Part shown: positions 24,330 through 31,661 of the stretch, piece by piece | Layout of the letters: each line of letters starts with the position of its first letter | Position numbering within the stretch: the stretch's first letter is position 1 | Origin: Salipaludibacillus aurantiacus | Lineage (GTDB): Bacteria; Bacillota; Bacilli; Bacillales; Salisediminibacteriaceae | Length of the DNA: 36,653 nt | NCBI RefSeq assembly: GCF_900111295.1 | Contig: NZ_FOGT01000026.1 | Span: 1 to 36,653, forward strand | Direction: 5' to 3' | Notes under the pieces: generated by a model | Told to the model about the DNA's origin: nothing | The model's input: the letters and a program-made list of their open reading frames with translations, nothing else | Databases searched by the model: none | Program-made: the position numbers and the translations under genes

Positions 24330-26164
24330 ATTACAAAGGTTACTTAAAAATGACACACCTTCTTGCCGGAATTATTCTGATAGGGCTGATAGCGTGGAAC
24401 TTCTATTTTGAAGAAGAATTTGACCCTTTCAGAGAGCCTTATTCAAGTGATGATTTTACCGCAAGACAGGTGGATTCTGTGGCCGTGGATGATTCTCAGC
24501 CAGCAAATGAAAACAATGAGGCTGAAGAAGAGCCAAGACCCGAAATATACGGTGTCAGTGCCGTTCATCCCCTTGCAGCGGATGTAGGGATGCAAATTAT
24601 TGAAGATGGCGGTAATGCTATCGATGCGGCGGTTGCTGTGTCCTTCATGCTGAATGTGGTCGAGCCATACGGGTCAGGTATTGGCGGGGGCGGATTAATG
24701 GTCTACCACGATCCTCAGGAAGGCGCCATGAGTTTCGACTATCGTGAGAAAGCACCGCCAAGCGGGAATGAAGCCCCCTTAGAGCGCGGCCGGAGTCCTG
24801 CTATACCAGGATTAGTAAAAGGCATGGAGTTTATTTATGAAAATTATGGCAGCGAGAACGTAGCTTGGGAAGATCTTATTACTCCGGCTATTGATAGAGC
24901 GGAGGAAGGAGTCCAGGCAGGTGAAGTATTTGCCCAGCAGACGGGTAACGCTGTCCGTTATTTGCTTATGGACGACTACGAAAGGGATATATTCTTCCCG
25001 GGAGGTCAGGCGCCTGAAGTTAACGATCTGATTGTCCAGGAAGAACTGGCCAATACGTTAAGGCTTATTCAGGAAGACAGGGCCGATGGCTTTTACAGCG
25101 GTGAAGTCGGCCAATCACTTCAACAGCAGTTTAATTTTACTGAAGAAGACTTATTGGGGTATGAAGCACAGGTAACAGAGCCCATACAAGCTGAAATTGG
25201 CAGTCAGGTTGTTTACGGAGGTCCTTCCCCTTCTTCCGGAACAGTTGTCGTCCAGGCTCTTCAGATGGCAGAACAGATGGATTTAAGCAGAGTTTTTGAG
25301 GAAGAAGAAGACATTCCTGACCATCTTACTATGGGTGAGATGATTAATCACGAAGAACTTCAGGCTGTATACATGCACCTCGTTAACGAAATTACTCGGT
25401 CTGCTTATTCAAGCCGCCTGAGTACATTAGGCGATCCTGAATTTGAAAACATTGATCATCAGGCCCTTACTGACGAGGCATTTATTCAGGATCTTCTGAA
25501 TGACATTAATTATGGTTCCCATGATTATACAGATGCATCGGAATTGTTTGACACGCCTGCCGAAGAGGCCGATTCACGCCATACTACACATTTTGTTATT
25601 GTAGATAAAGAAGGCGGTATGGTCTCAGCTACTCATTCACTTGGCGAATTTTTCGGTTCAGGAATTTACACTGACGGCTTCTTTATTAATAACCAGATGA
25701 ACAACTTCAGTTATAATAATCCTGAGTCACCAAACTATTATCAGCCGGGTAAACGACCGCGTACGTTTGTGTCTCCGGTTATATTTGAAGAGCATGGCCA
25801 GCCGGTTTTAGGACTTGGCTCCCCAGGCGGAACGAGGATTCCGGCAATGGTTTTTCAGACCATTATGTCATACCAGTATGGCTTAAATGAGGACGGAGAG
25901 CGTATGAGTCTGCAGGAAGCTATTGAAACTCCCCGTTTCTATAATGATAATGATGTTATTTATATTCAGGACGATGATTTACCTGAAGAGACAATGCAGC
26001 AGCTTAATGAGCTGAATTATTCAGTGGTTCCTCACAGTTCCCCGCTTTATTACGGCGGAATTCAGGGACTTGGTGTGGTACTTGACGATGAAGGCAGAGT
26101 CCAGGGAATGTACGGTGGAGGCGACCCTCGCCGAAACGGAGCATGGCAGATTGAAAGTGAATAA
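24326..26164 (+). CDS. capD: gamma-glutamyltransferase family protein, CapD-like
   Basis: A 612-residue GGT-family protein. In Bacillus anthracis CapD the enzyme cleaves poly-gamma-glutamate and attaches it to peptidoglycan; other GGT family members trim or hydrolyse the polymer or glutathione. Residues about 8-25 are a signal-anchor, followed by a Glu-rich linker. The catalytic string RHTTHF gives T420 as the likely autoprocessing nucleophile, and GSGIGGGG near 115 and LGSPGG near 497 are the oxyanion/substrate loops. Translational overlap with capA ties it to polymer handling. No small capE/pgsE gene is visible between the cap genes or after this one. It is followed by a strong terminator. 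Confidence 0.9.
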   Translation: MNYKGYLKMTHLLAGIILIGLIAWNFYFEEEFDPFREPYSSDDFTARQVDSVAVDDSQPANENNEAEEEPRPEIYGVSAVHPLAADVGMQIIEDGGNAIDAAVAVSFMLNVVEPYGSGIGGGGLMVYHDPQEGAMSFDYREKAPPSGNEAPLERGRSPAIPGLVKGMEFIYENYGSENVAWEDLITPAIDRAEEGVQAGEVFAQQTGNAVRYLLMDDYERDIFFPGGQAPEVNDLIVQEELANTLRLIQEDRADGFYSGEVGQSLQQQFNFTEEDLLGYEAQVTEPIQAEIGSQVVYGGPSPSSGTVVVQALQMAEQMDLSRVFEEEEDIPDHLTMGEMINHEELQAVYMHLVNEITRSAYSSRLSTLGDPEFENIDHQALTDEAFIQDLLNDINYGSHDYTDASELFDTPAEEADSRHTTHFVIVDKEGGMVSATHSLGEFFGSGIYTDGFFINNQMNNFSYNNPESPNYYQPGKRPRTFVSPVIFEEHGQPVLGLGSPGGTRIPAMVFQTIMSYQYGLNEDGERMSLQEAIETPRFYNDNDVIYIQDDDLPEETMQQLNELNYSVVPHSSPLYYGGIQGLGVVLDDEGRVQGMYGGGDPRRNGAWQIESE

Positions 26165-26167
26165 GCT

Positions 26168-26198
26168 AAACGGCCACCAGCATTTGGTGGCCGTTTTT
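26168..26198. terminator. bidirectional terminator between capD and modB
   Basis: A perfect stem, ACGGCCACCA with TGGTGGCCGT, is followed by TTTTA on the plus strand. It separates the convergent cap and mod units. Confidence 0.85.
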
Positions 26199-26201
26199 AT
26201 A

Positions 26202-26861
26202 TTACCGTTTTAGTCTGTGTACGACACTCAGCAATAAAAAAGAAAATAAAATCATTGACGCGACCCAATAATAAGCCAATACCGTTTGCCCTGACTGGAC
26301 AGACGAATAAATAGCAGTCGGCATGGTTTGAGTCCGGCCGGGAATATTCCCCGCAAACATAATTGTCGCGCCGAACTCTCCCAGCCCTCTGGCAAAACCG
26401 AGCATATAACCTGTCACTAAAGACCGCCACGATAAAGGCAGTGTAACATATAAAAATACCTGGCTCTGTTTAGCCCCCATTTGGCTTGCAGCTTCTTCCA
26501 ACTCTTCTTCAACATTCTCAAAAGCGTTAATGAGGGTCTGATAAATTAACGGAAAAGCAACAACTGCCGCTGCTACCACTGCAGCCCAAAAAGAAAAAAC
26601 AAGCGGCATGGAAAAAAGCCACTCAAAAGCCTGGCCAATCCAGCTCTGCCTGCCCATTAAGACGAGCAGGCCAAAGCCTATAACAGTTGGTGGTAAAACC
26701 AATGGCAGCATCAGAATTGTTTCAATAACGCTTCTTCCTTTAAACGATTTTCCTTTCATCCACCATGCAATTAAAAGAGCGGACGTAAATGAAATAATGC
26801 TTGCAATAAGTATGACTTGAGCTGAAATAATGACCGGGGATAAAAAGCTTTGAAAATCCAT
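26202..26861 (-). CDS. modB: molybdate ABC transporter permease
   Basis: A 219-residue integral membrane protein with about five helices. It carries the permease EAA-type loop EEAASQMGAKQSQVFLYVTLP and the MLPLVLPPTVIGFGLLVLMG and GFARGLGEFGATIMFAGN segments characteristic of ModB. It forms the channel for molybdate (or tungstate) uptake with ModA. The start ATG at 26861 directly follows the modA stop codon. No modC ATPase gene is in the window, so the ATPase must be encoded elsewhere or shared. Confidence 0.93.
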   Translation of the reverse strand: MDFQSFLSPVIISAQVILIASIISFTSALLIAWWMKGKSFKGRSVIETILMLPLVLPPTVIGFGLLVLMGRQSWIGQAFEWLFSMPLVFSFWAAVVAAAVVAFPLIYQTLINAFENVEEELEEAASQMGAKQSQVFLYVTLPLSWRSLVTGYMLGFARGLGEFGATIMFAGNIPGRTQTMPTAIYSSVQSGQTVLAYYWVASMILFSFLLLSVVHRLKR

Positions 26862-27647
26862 TTAATACACTCCAAATCCGTACGATTCAAATACGTTTAA
26901 AGCTTCGTTTGTTTTAAGCCACTCGTAAAATTCCCGGGCTTCTCCGGGATGGTTTGAATTAGCTAAAAGCCCGACAGGATAAATAATTGGCTCGTGGTTA
27001 GTTAATGTATAATCAATCTGGATGTTCTCTTTCCCATAAACATCCGTTTCATAGACTATCCCAACATCCACGTTCCCGGTTTCAACATAGGTTAGAACTT
27101 GTCTCACATCAGAGGCAAACACTAATTTGTCTTCCATCTCTTTCCATATACCTGCTGCTTCTATCCCCTGTTTTGCATATTCCCCTGCGGGCACTGTAGA
27201 CGGGTCTCCTATGCCTACCGTATCAACCTCATCATTTAACAGGTCATCAAGCCCCTCCATTTCGAAACCGGCCTCGATCTGGCTTACTGCCACAAGGTCG
27301 TTAACGAGCAGATTTTCATATCCCTCGACTTCTTCTGCCTCGTTTAATTCTTCCATCCATCTTAAAGCGGCAGATAAGAAGACATCTGCAGGCGCTCCCT
27401 GGCTGATCTGGTCTTTTAACTGTCCGGAGCCGCCGTATACAGGCACAATAGTTATGTAAGGATTTTTACTTTCATATAACTCTTTCAGTTCATTCATTGC
27501 AGGCGTCATGCTCGCCGCGGTTAATACGTGTATCTCAGTTTTTTCATTTTCCTGCCCGCAGCCTGCTAAAAAAATAATTACCATAATTATAATAATGTAA
27601 GCAGAGATTTTCCATCTGCCCCTCATAGACATCACTCTTTCTATCAT
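26862..27647 (-). CDS. modA: molybdate-binding lipoprotein of ABC transporter
   Basis: A 261-residue extracytoplasmic solute-binding lipoprotein. The hydrophobic signal ends in the lipobox LAGC (near C30), then the ModA strings VLTAASMTPAMNEL, GGSGQLKDQISQGAPADVFLSA, and VDVGIVYETDVY. Molybdate is likely, but tungstate cannot be excluded by eye. Two starts are possible: ATG 27647 with AAGGGA very close (4 nt), and ATG 27626 with GAAAGAG at 8 nt. It is the first gene of modAB, divergent from the CstB-like gene, and both ends of the intergenic region could carry regulatory sites that I could not identify. Confidence 0.92.
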   Translation of the reverse strand: MIERVMSMRGRWKISAYIIIIMVIIFLAGCGQENEKTEIHVLTAASMTPAMNELKELYESKNPYITIVPVYGGSGQLKDQISQGAPADVFLSAALRWMEELNEAEEVEGYENLLVNDLVAVSQIEAGFEMEGLDDLLNDEVDTVGIGDPSTVPAGEYAKQGIEAAGIWKEMEDKLVFASDVRQVLTYVETGNVDVGIVYETDVYGKENIQIDYTLTNHEPIIYPVGLLANSNHPGEAREFYEWLKTNEALNVFESYGFGVY

Positions 27648-27842
27648 TCTGTCCCTTAATTATAACTTAATAAATGCAGTAATAAAGCATGCCGCTTTTA
27701 ATCTTTATTTTTAATGTAACTTTTATCCAATTAAGTGAACAAAGAAGAAAATCTCAGTTTTATTGTTTAATTCTTATCGATTTCGGTTACCCCGTACTGT
27801 ATATAGGAAAATTCAAAGAATAATTTTACAGGAGGAATCGGT

Positions 27843-29264
27843 ATGCTTTTAAAATATTTTTATGATGATGCGTTAGCGCAGGCGTCTTATATGGTAGGCT
27901 GCCAGAAGACTGGAGAAGCTGCCATCATTGACCCATCAAGGAACATAGACACTTATTTTGACACAGCGGAAAAAGAAGGTATGACGATCACTAAGGTGCT
28001 TGAAACCCATATTCACGCTGACTTTGTTTCCGGTGCAAGAGAAATGGCCGAACGTTCATCTGCGACCATTTATTACTCGTTAGAGGGTGAAGGTGATGAA
28101 AGCGGAGAATATAAATTTGATTCTTCCCTGCCTCAACAAGGGGTTCGTGACGGGGACCAGATAAAACTTGGAAACGTGACGTTTGATGTTTGGCATACTC
28201 CAGGGCATACTCCGGAACATATTACTTTTCTTTTAACAGACGGAGCCGCCTCTGGTGAGCCATTAGGAATGTTTACTGGCGACTTTATTTTTGTCGGAGA
28301 CGTAGGAAGACCGGATTTATTGGAAAAGGCAGCAGGTGTGAAAGATTCTGCTAAAAAAGGCGCTGAACAAATGTTCCACTCTTTAGAGAAAGCTAAAGAG
28401 ATGGATCCTACTCTGCAAATCTGGCCGGGGCACGGAGCCGGCAGTGCATGCGGTAAATCACTCGGCTCTATCCCTACAACCACTCTTGGTTACGAACTGA
28501 AAACAAACCCGGCTCTTCAATACAGCGATGAAAAGAATTTTACAGACTTTTTATTAGATGAACAGCCCGTCCCTCCTGCCTATTTTGCAGTTATGAAAAA
28601 AGTGAATAAAGAAGGAGCCCCTTTGCTGAGAGATCAGAAAACTCCGCTCCGTTACGGATCCAACGTCAAGAAAATGGATAACATTCTTGAAGCTGATGTC
28701 ACCTTGGTGGATACTAGAAGCCGTGAAGCATACTCCCAGTCCCATATTCCAGGCTCAATAAACATTCCTTACGATTCATCTTTTACTAACTGGGCAGGGT
28801 CTCTTATTTCTTATGACAAACCAGTTTACTTCATTGCATCTTCATACACTTTCACAGAGATTATTGAAGCTATGAATGCGATTGGGTTAGACAAGACAGC
28901 AGGCTTTTTCACCCCTGCAATTGTTGAAAGCTTTGAAGAAGAACACGGAACAGGCCAATACGAAGTTATTTCACCTGAAGACGCCTATGAAAAGCAAAAT
29001 AATAATGAACTTCAGATTCTTGATATACGGGAAGACCACGAATATGAAGCAGAACATGTCGAAAATGCCAGGCATATGGTTATTAATTATCTCCCTGAAA
29101 AAGGGGATGACTTACCGGACAAGACACTGGCTTTATACTGCGGCTCCGGAGCACGGTCTGCCATTGCTACCAGTATTTTAAAAAGCAAAGGATTCGATGT
29201 AAAAAATATAAAAGGCGGCTTTATGCGCTGGAAAAAAGAAAACCTTCCAACGGCCTCAGAATAA
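27843..29264 (+). CDS. CstB-like persulfide dioxygenase with two rhodanese domains
   Basis: A 473-residue cytoplasmic protein. An N-terminal metallo-beta-lactamase fold of the persulfide dioxygenase type (ETHIHADFVSGARE near 54-67, PGHTPEHITF near 119, TGDFIFVGDVGRPDL near 140) is followed by two rhodanese-type domains. The middle domain (about 265-370) lacks the catalytic cysteine (string YFIASSYTF). The C-terminal one keeps it at C433 in YCGSGARS. This is the architecture of Staphylococcus CstB, which oxidises low-molecular-weight persulfides and yields thiosulfate, thus protecting against sulfide. AGGAGG precedes ATG 27843. It is a single gene ending in a terminator; no CstR, CstA or SQR gene adjoins it. 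Confidence 0.88.
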   Translation: MLLKYFYDDALAQASYMVGCQKTGEAAIIDPSRNIDTYFDTAEKEGMTITKVLETHIHADFVSGAREMAERSSATIYYSLEGEGDESGEYKFDSSLPQQGVRDGDQIKLGNVTFDVWHTPGHTPEHITFLLTDGAASGEPLGMFTGDFIFVGDVGRPDLLEKAAGVKDSAKKGAEQMFHSLEKAKEMDPTLQIWPGHGAGSACGKSLGSIPTTTLGYELKTNPALQYSDEKNFTDFLLDEQPVPPAYFAVMKKVNKEGAPLLRDQKTPLRYGSNVKKMDNILEADVTLVDTRSREAYSQSHIPGSINIPYDSSFTNWAGSLISYDKPVYFIASSYTFTEIIEAMNAIGLDKTAGFFTPAIVESFEEEHGTGQYEVISPEDAYEKQNNNELQILDIREDHEYEAEHVENARHMVINYLPEKGDDLPDKTLALYCGSGARSAIATSILKSKGFDVKNIKGGFMRWKKENLPTASE

Positions 29265-29279
29265 CCTAATGATTCCCCC

Positions 29280-29312
29280 AGCCCCGTTCTAAAACGGGGC
29301 TGTTTAGTTTTT
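29280..29312 (+). terminator. terminator of the CstB-like gene
   Basis: AGCCCCGTT and AACGGGGCT form a perfect 9-bp stem with a 4-nt loop, followed by GTTTAGTTTTT. It separates this gene from the structured RNA beyond. Confidence 0.9.
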
Positions 29313-29394
29313 ATATGAAAAAACTGAATGTTCACAAAATAGACACATTATTTTTTAAAAGAAAGGGTACATTAATAATGACAACTTAATAAAT

Positions 29395-29828
29395 GTTAAC
29401 ACCGTAGGAGACTCAACCATTAAGTTGGTTCCGTCACCCGACAAACGCCTTTAAAAACTTATGGTCTGAAACCGTGGGGAGATTGTTCTATAAAACTTCA
29501 AGTATTAAAACCTTTCAACACGGCAAGATTTATGTTTAGACCAGCTTTTCCGGTTTTTAAGGCAGCATGATAAAGGTTTCAGACAAGGGTTAAAAAAGCC
29601 GATCTATACCAAAATATTACTTTAGCAAATGAGAGCTAAAGTAATTAGCTTAACTGGAGATGGCCAAACTCCAGCCCGAAGTTAAAGAACCAGCAGTAAT
29701 AAAGATTCTTCTACGGAAACAACTCACTTTCTCATCTGTTAGTGAAATAATATAAGCCCTTAAGACGAAGGGAATTTCTTGAGAACAGCATGCAGAAGTG
29801 ACATGGTTGAGTCCCCTTTGGTGTTAAC
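29395..29828 (+). ncRNA. large structured RNA of unknown class (about 434 nt)
   Basis: No convincing ORF is seen on either strand. The ends pair: GTTAACACC (29395-29403) with GGTGTTAAC (29820-29828), and GACTCAACCAT (29410-29420) with ATGGTTGAGTC (29803-29813). Inside are: helix A 29447-29458/29553-29563 (11 bp, one bulge); GTCTGAAACC 29464-29473, which can pair with 29575-29584 (10 bp, crossing A) or 29534-29542 (nested); an 11-bp hairpin 29616-29626/29635-29645; a hairpin 29649-29687 with CTGGAG/CTCCAG and a 7-nt bulge; and a nested arm 29724-29732/29794-29801, 29736-29740/29784-29788, 29757-29761/29768-29772. An intrinsic terminator follows at once. It does not match tmRNA, RNase P, 6S, SRP or any riboswitch consensus I know, and does not begin or end like a group II intron. 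The promoter is not clear. A MITE-like element with 26-bp terminal inverted repeats is the main alternative. Confidence 0.8.
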
Positions 29829-29860
29829 AAAACTCCCCCGGATGTATTCGGGGGAGTTTT
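29829..29860 (+). terminator. intrinsic terminator of the structured RNA
   Basis: A perfect 12-bp stem, AAAACTCCCCCG with CGGGGGAGTTTT, and an 8-nt loop begin one base after the terminal helix of the RNA. TTTTAGTTT completes it. The immediate junction supports a discrete RNA gene read on the plus strand. Confidence 0.9.
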
Positions 29861-30041
29861 AGTTTCTTAAGTAATTCAAAAACCAGAAGACGTTCACTTA
29901 TTTGTTTAATAGATCATCCTTAAGGATCCTATTCTGAAAAAAACACTGAAACTTCCTCCCTTCTGTTATCATAAGATTAGCCTTTACAGACAGGTACTAT
30001 CAGGTAACTTTCCTGAATTTTCTTAGATTTATCGATTTATA

Positions 30042-30057
30042 TGTGATCTATGTCACT
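30042..30057 (+). promoter_or_regulatory. Fnr/Crp-family binding site upstream of the globin gene
   Basis: TGTGA-TCTATG-TCACT differs at one base from the TGTGA-N6-TCACA palindrome used by Bacillus Fnr and by Crp-family proteins. It lies 71 bases before the globin start. Activation under low oxygen or nitric oxide stress would suit a truncated haemoglobin, but this is inference. The stretch 29870-30041 shows no gene. Confidence 0.55.
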
Positions 30058-30127
30058 GCAGTCCGGCTGTTTTTTTAATACCATCACCATAGTGCAAAAC
30101 TAATATTTCTTAGGAGGAAGATATTTT

Positions 30128-30484
30128 ATGGCATCTCTTTACGAAAAACTGGGCGGGAAACCTGCTATTGAAACAGCAGTTGATAAGTTTTATGTAAAAG
30201 TCCTGGCTGATGACACAGTCAATCATTTTTTTACTGAAACGGACATGGACAAACAGCGGGAACACCAAACAAAGTTCTTGTCTTATGCCCTCGGCGGTCC
30301 TAATCAGTACAGCGGGACAAGTATGGAAAAAGCTCATGAAGGAATGAACATTAAGCCGGAGCATTTCAATGCTATTGCGGGTCATTTAAATGAAACTTTG
30401 GAAGAATTAGAAGTATCAGAAGAAGATAGAGATCAAGTAATGGAAAAAATCGGGGCGCTCGCTCCCCATATTATGCATAAATAA
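30128..30484 (+). CDS. glbN: group I truncated haemoglobin
   Basis: A 118-residue 2-on-2 globin. SLYEKLGG at the N-terminus, FFTETDMDKQREHQTKFL (helices B-E, with the E7-E11 region near 46) and YALGGPNQYSG precede the proximal haem-ligand histidine H70 in KAHEGM. This pattern fits the trHbN group rather than group II, which is more usual in Bacillus. Likely roles are nitric oxide detoxification or oxygen/redox handling. GGAGGAAG lies before ATG 30128. It is a single gene with a strong downstream terminator and an Fnr/Crp-type box upstream. Confidence 0.92.
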   Translation: MASLYEKLGGKPAIETAVDKFYVKVLADDTVNHFFTETDMDKQREHQTKFLSYALGGPNQYSGTSMEKAHEGMNIKPEHFNAIAGHLNETLEELEVSEEDRDQVMEKIGALAPHIMHK

Positions 30485-30486
30485 AA

Positions 30487-30534
30487 CAAAGCTGCAGCGG
30501 CAATCTCCAGGGCCCGCTGCAGCTTTGATTTTTT
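30487..30534. terminator. bidirectional terminator between glbN and the WYL regulator
   Basis: A perfect 14-bp stem, CAAAGCTGCAGCGG (30487-30500) with CCGCTGCAGCTTTG (30514-30527), is followed by ATTTTTT. It serves two convergent genes. Confidence 0.9.
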
Positions 30535-30548
30535 AAATGATATCGGGC

Positions 30549-31541
30549 CTAGTGCTTGCCCGAACCGTACCTTTCTGCCATCTGTTTATATTCTTCTGAA
30601 AGCAGTTTACGGACAGACTCCGGCTTAACCACTTCAGCATCGGCTCCAAACGACCGGACCCAGCGCAAAAATTCCTGCCTGCTTTGTACTGTGACTGTTA
30701 ATAAAAGGGATTTATCCTTCTGCAGCTCCCTTTTTGTTTCAACGTGAAACTCCCCTTCCAAGACATACCTTGCCGCTTTTTCTGTAAAATAAACAACAAA
30801 AGTAGTTTCCTCATCATCAGCGATAATTGACCATCGATTTTCGAGAAAATCATCAATATTAAAGGTGCGGGGAATTTTGAATGTTTCTTCTGAGACTTTA
30901 ACCTCCTGAAAACGGCTTAGCCGGAAGACACGGATATCTTTGCGAAAATGACAGTATGCTACAAGATAAAGATGCCCCTCTCTCGGCACAAGATAGTAAG
31001 GGTCAAGACGCCGCTCTGTTTCCCTGTCCCTGTGAATGGTATAGTAGGTGACATCAATGACCCTGTTTTCTGAAATGGCTGTCAGAAGAGACGGCATGAC
31101 TTTAATCTGGGATGAATCTTTCGGGCGGGCATGCAGGCGGATCCGTTCTCCTAATCCTCCGCCTGCGGAAGACAGGCCACCGTCCTGCTGGACGTAGCTC
31201 ATCACTTTTTCCAGCCCTTTCCGGTAAGCTTGATGAAAAGGATGGTCTCCTGAGGTGATACCCTCTGAAAGCATAGGAAAGAGCGTTAAAGCCATCCATT
31301 CTTCATTCGTCAGCCTGCCTCCCGTTTTTACAGGCTGATATAAAAGCTTATAGCCATTTCGTCCTTCACTTTGATAATAAACCCCCAATTCATCAAGCGA
31401 CTTCATGTCCCTGTAAATACTTCGTACAGAAGTCTGACAGTGTGAGGCAAGCTCTGAAGCTGTCGCTGTGTCATGGTTTGTTAAATACTGCAGTATGTAA
31501 AATAACCGTTCTGTCCGTAAAAATCCCTTTGTCTTTGGCAT
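30549..31541 (-). CDS. WYL-domain transcriptional regulator (DeoR/YafY type)
   Basis: A 330-residue DNA-binding protein. An N-terminal winged helix-turn-helix (about 8-65) carries RLFYILQYLTNH, TASELASHCQTSVRSIYRDM and the wing GVYYQSEGRNGYKL. A WYL domain follows at about 145-220 (RVIDVTYYTIHRDRETERRL, PYYLVPREGHLYLVAYCH) with a C-terminal extension to 320 (WCX-type). WYL domains sense ligands that are unknown for most members. The start ATG at 31541 follows AAAGGTGG. It is monocistronic, so no target gene is suggested by operon context. Confidence 0.9.
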   Translation of the reverse strand: MPKTKGFLRTERLFYILQYLTNHDTATASELASHCQTSVRSIYRDMKSLDELGVYYQSEGRNGYKLLYQPVKTGGRLTNEEWMALTLFPMLSEGITSGDHPFHQAYRKGLEKVMSYVQQDGGLSSAGGGLGERIRLHARPKDSSQIKVMPSLLTAISENRVIDVTYYTIHRDRETERRLDPYYLVPREGHLYLVAYCHFRKDIRVFRLSRFQEVKVSEETFKIPRTFNIDDFLENRWSIIADDEETTFVVYFTEKAARYVLEGEFHVETKRELQKDKSLLLTVTVQSRQEFLRWVRSFGADAEVVKPESVRKLLSEEYKQMAERYGSGKH

Positions 31542-31620
31542 ATGGCTTCCACCTTTCGCCTGATTCGGTTCTCTTCCCTCTATTATACTATCTGCCTATT
31601 TATCTGGAAATGGTTATGTA

Positions 31621-31655
31621 AAAAGTCCGCAAGTTATAACGTCTTGCGGACTTTT
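31621..31655. terminator. terminator-like hairpin downstream of the DUF4352 lipoprotein gene
   Basis: AAAAGTCCGCAAG and CTTGCGGACTTTT form a perfect 13-bp stem with a 9-nt loop. It lies at the end of the lipoprotein gene and about 80 bp upstream of the WYL regulator. Confidence 0.8.
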
Positions 31656-31661
31656 GGTCCA

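Noticed and set aside
27785-27815. CstR operator upstream of the CstB-like gene
   Set aside because: TACCCC is present as one half, but no matching GGGGTA half lies at the usual distance.
29374-29391. Minimal ORF ATG ACA ACT TAA just before the structured RNA
   Set aside because: Three codons only. The upstream AAAGGG is weak evidence, and no product can be argued.
29395-29828. Group I or group II intron, tmRNA, RNase P RNA or 6S RNA
   Set aside because: No GUGYG start or domain V for group II, none of the group I core sequences recognised by eye, no tRNA-like end, and no RNase P or 6S consensus. It also lies between genes with its own terminator, not inside one.
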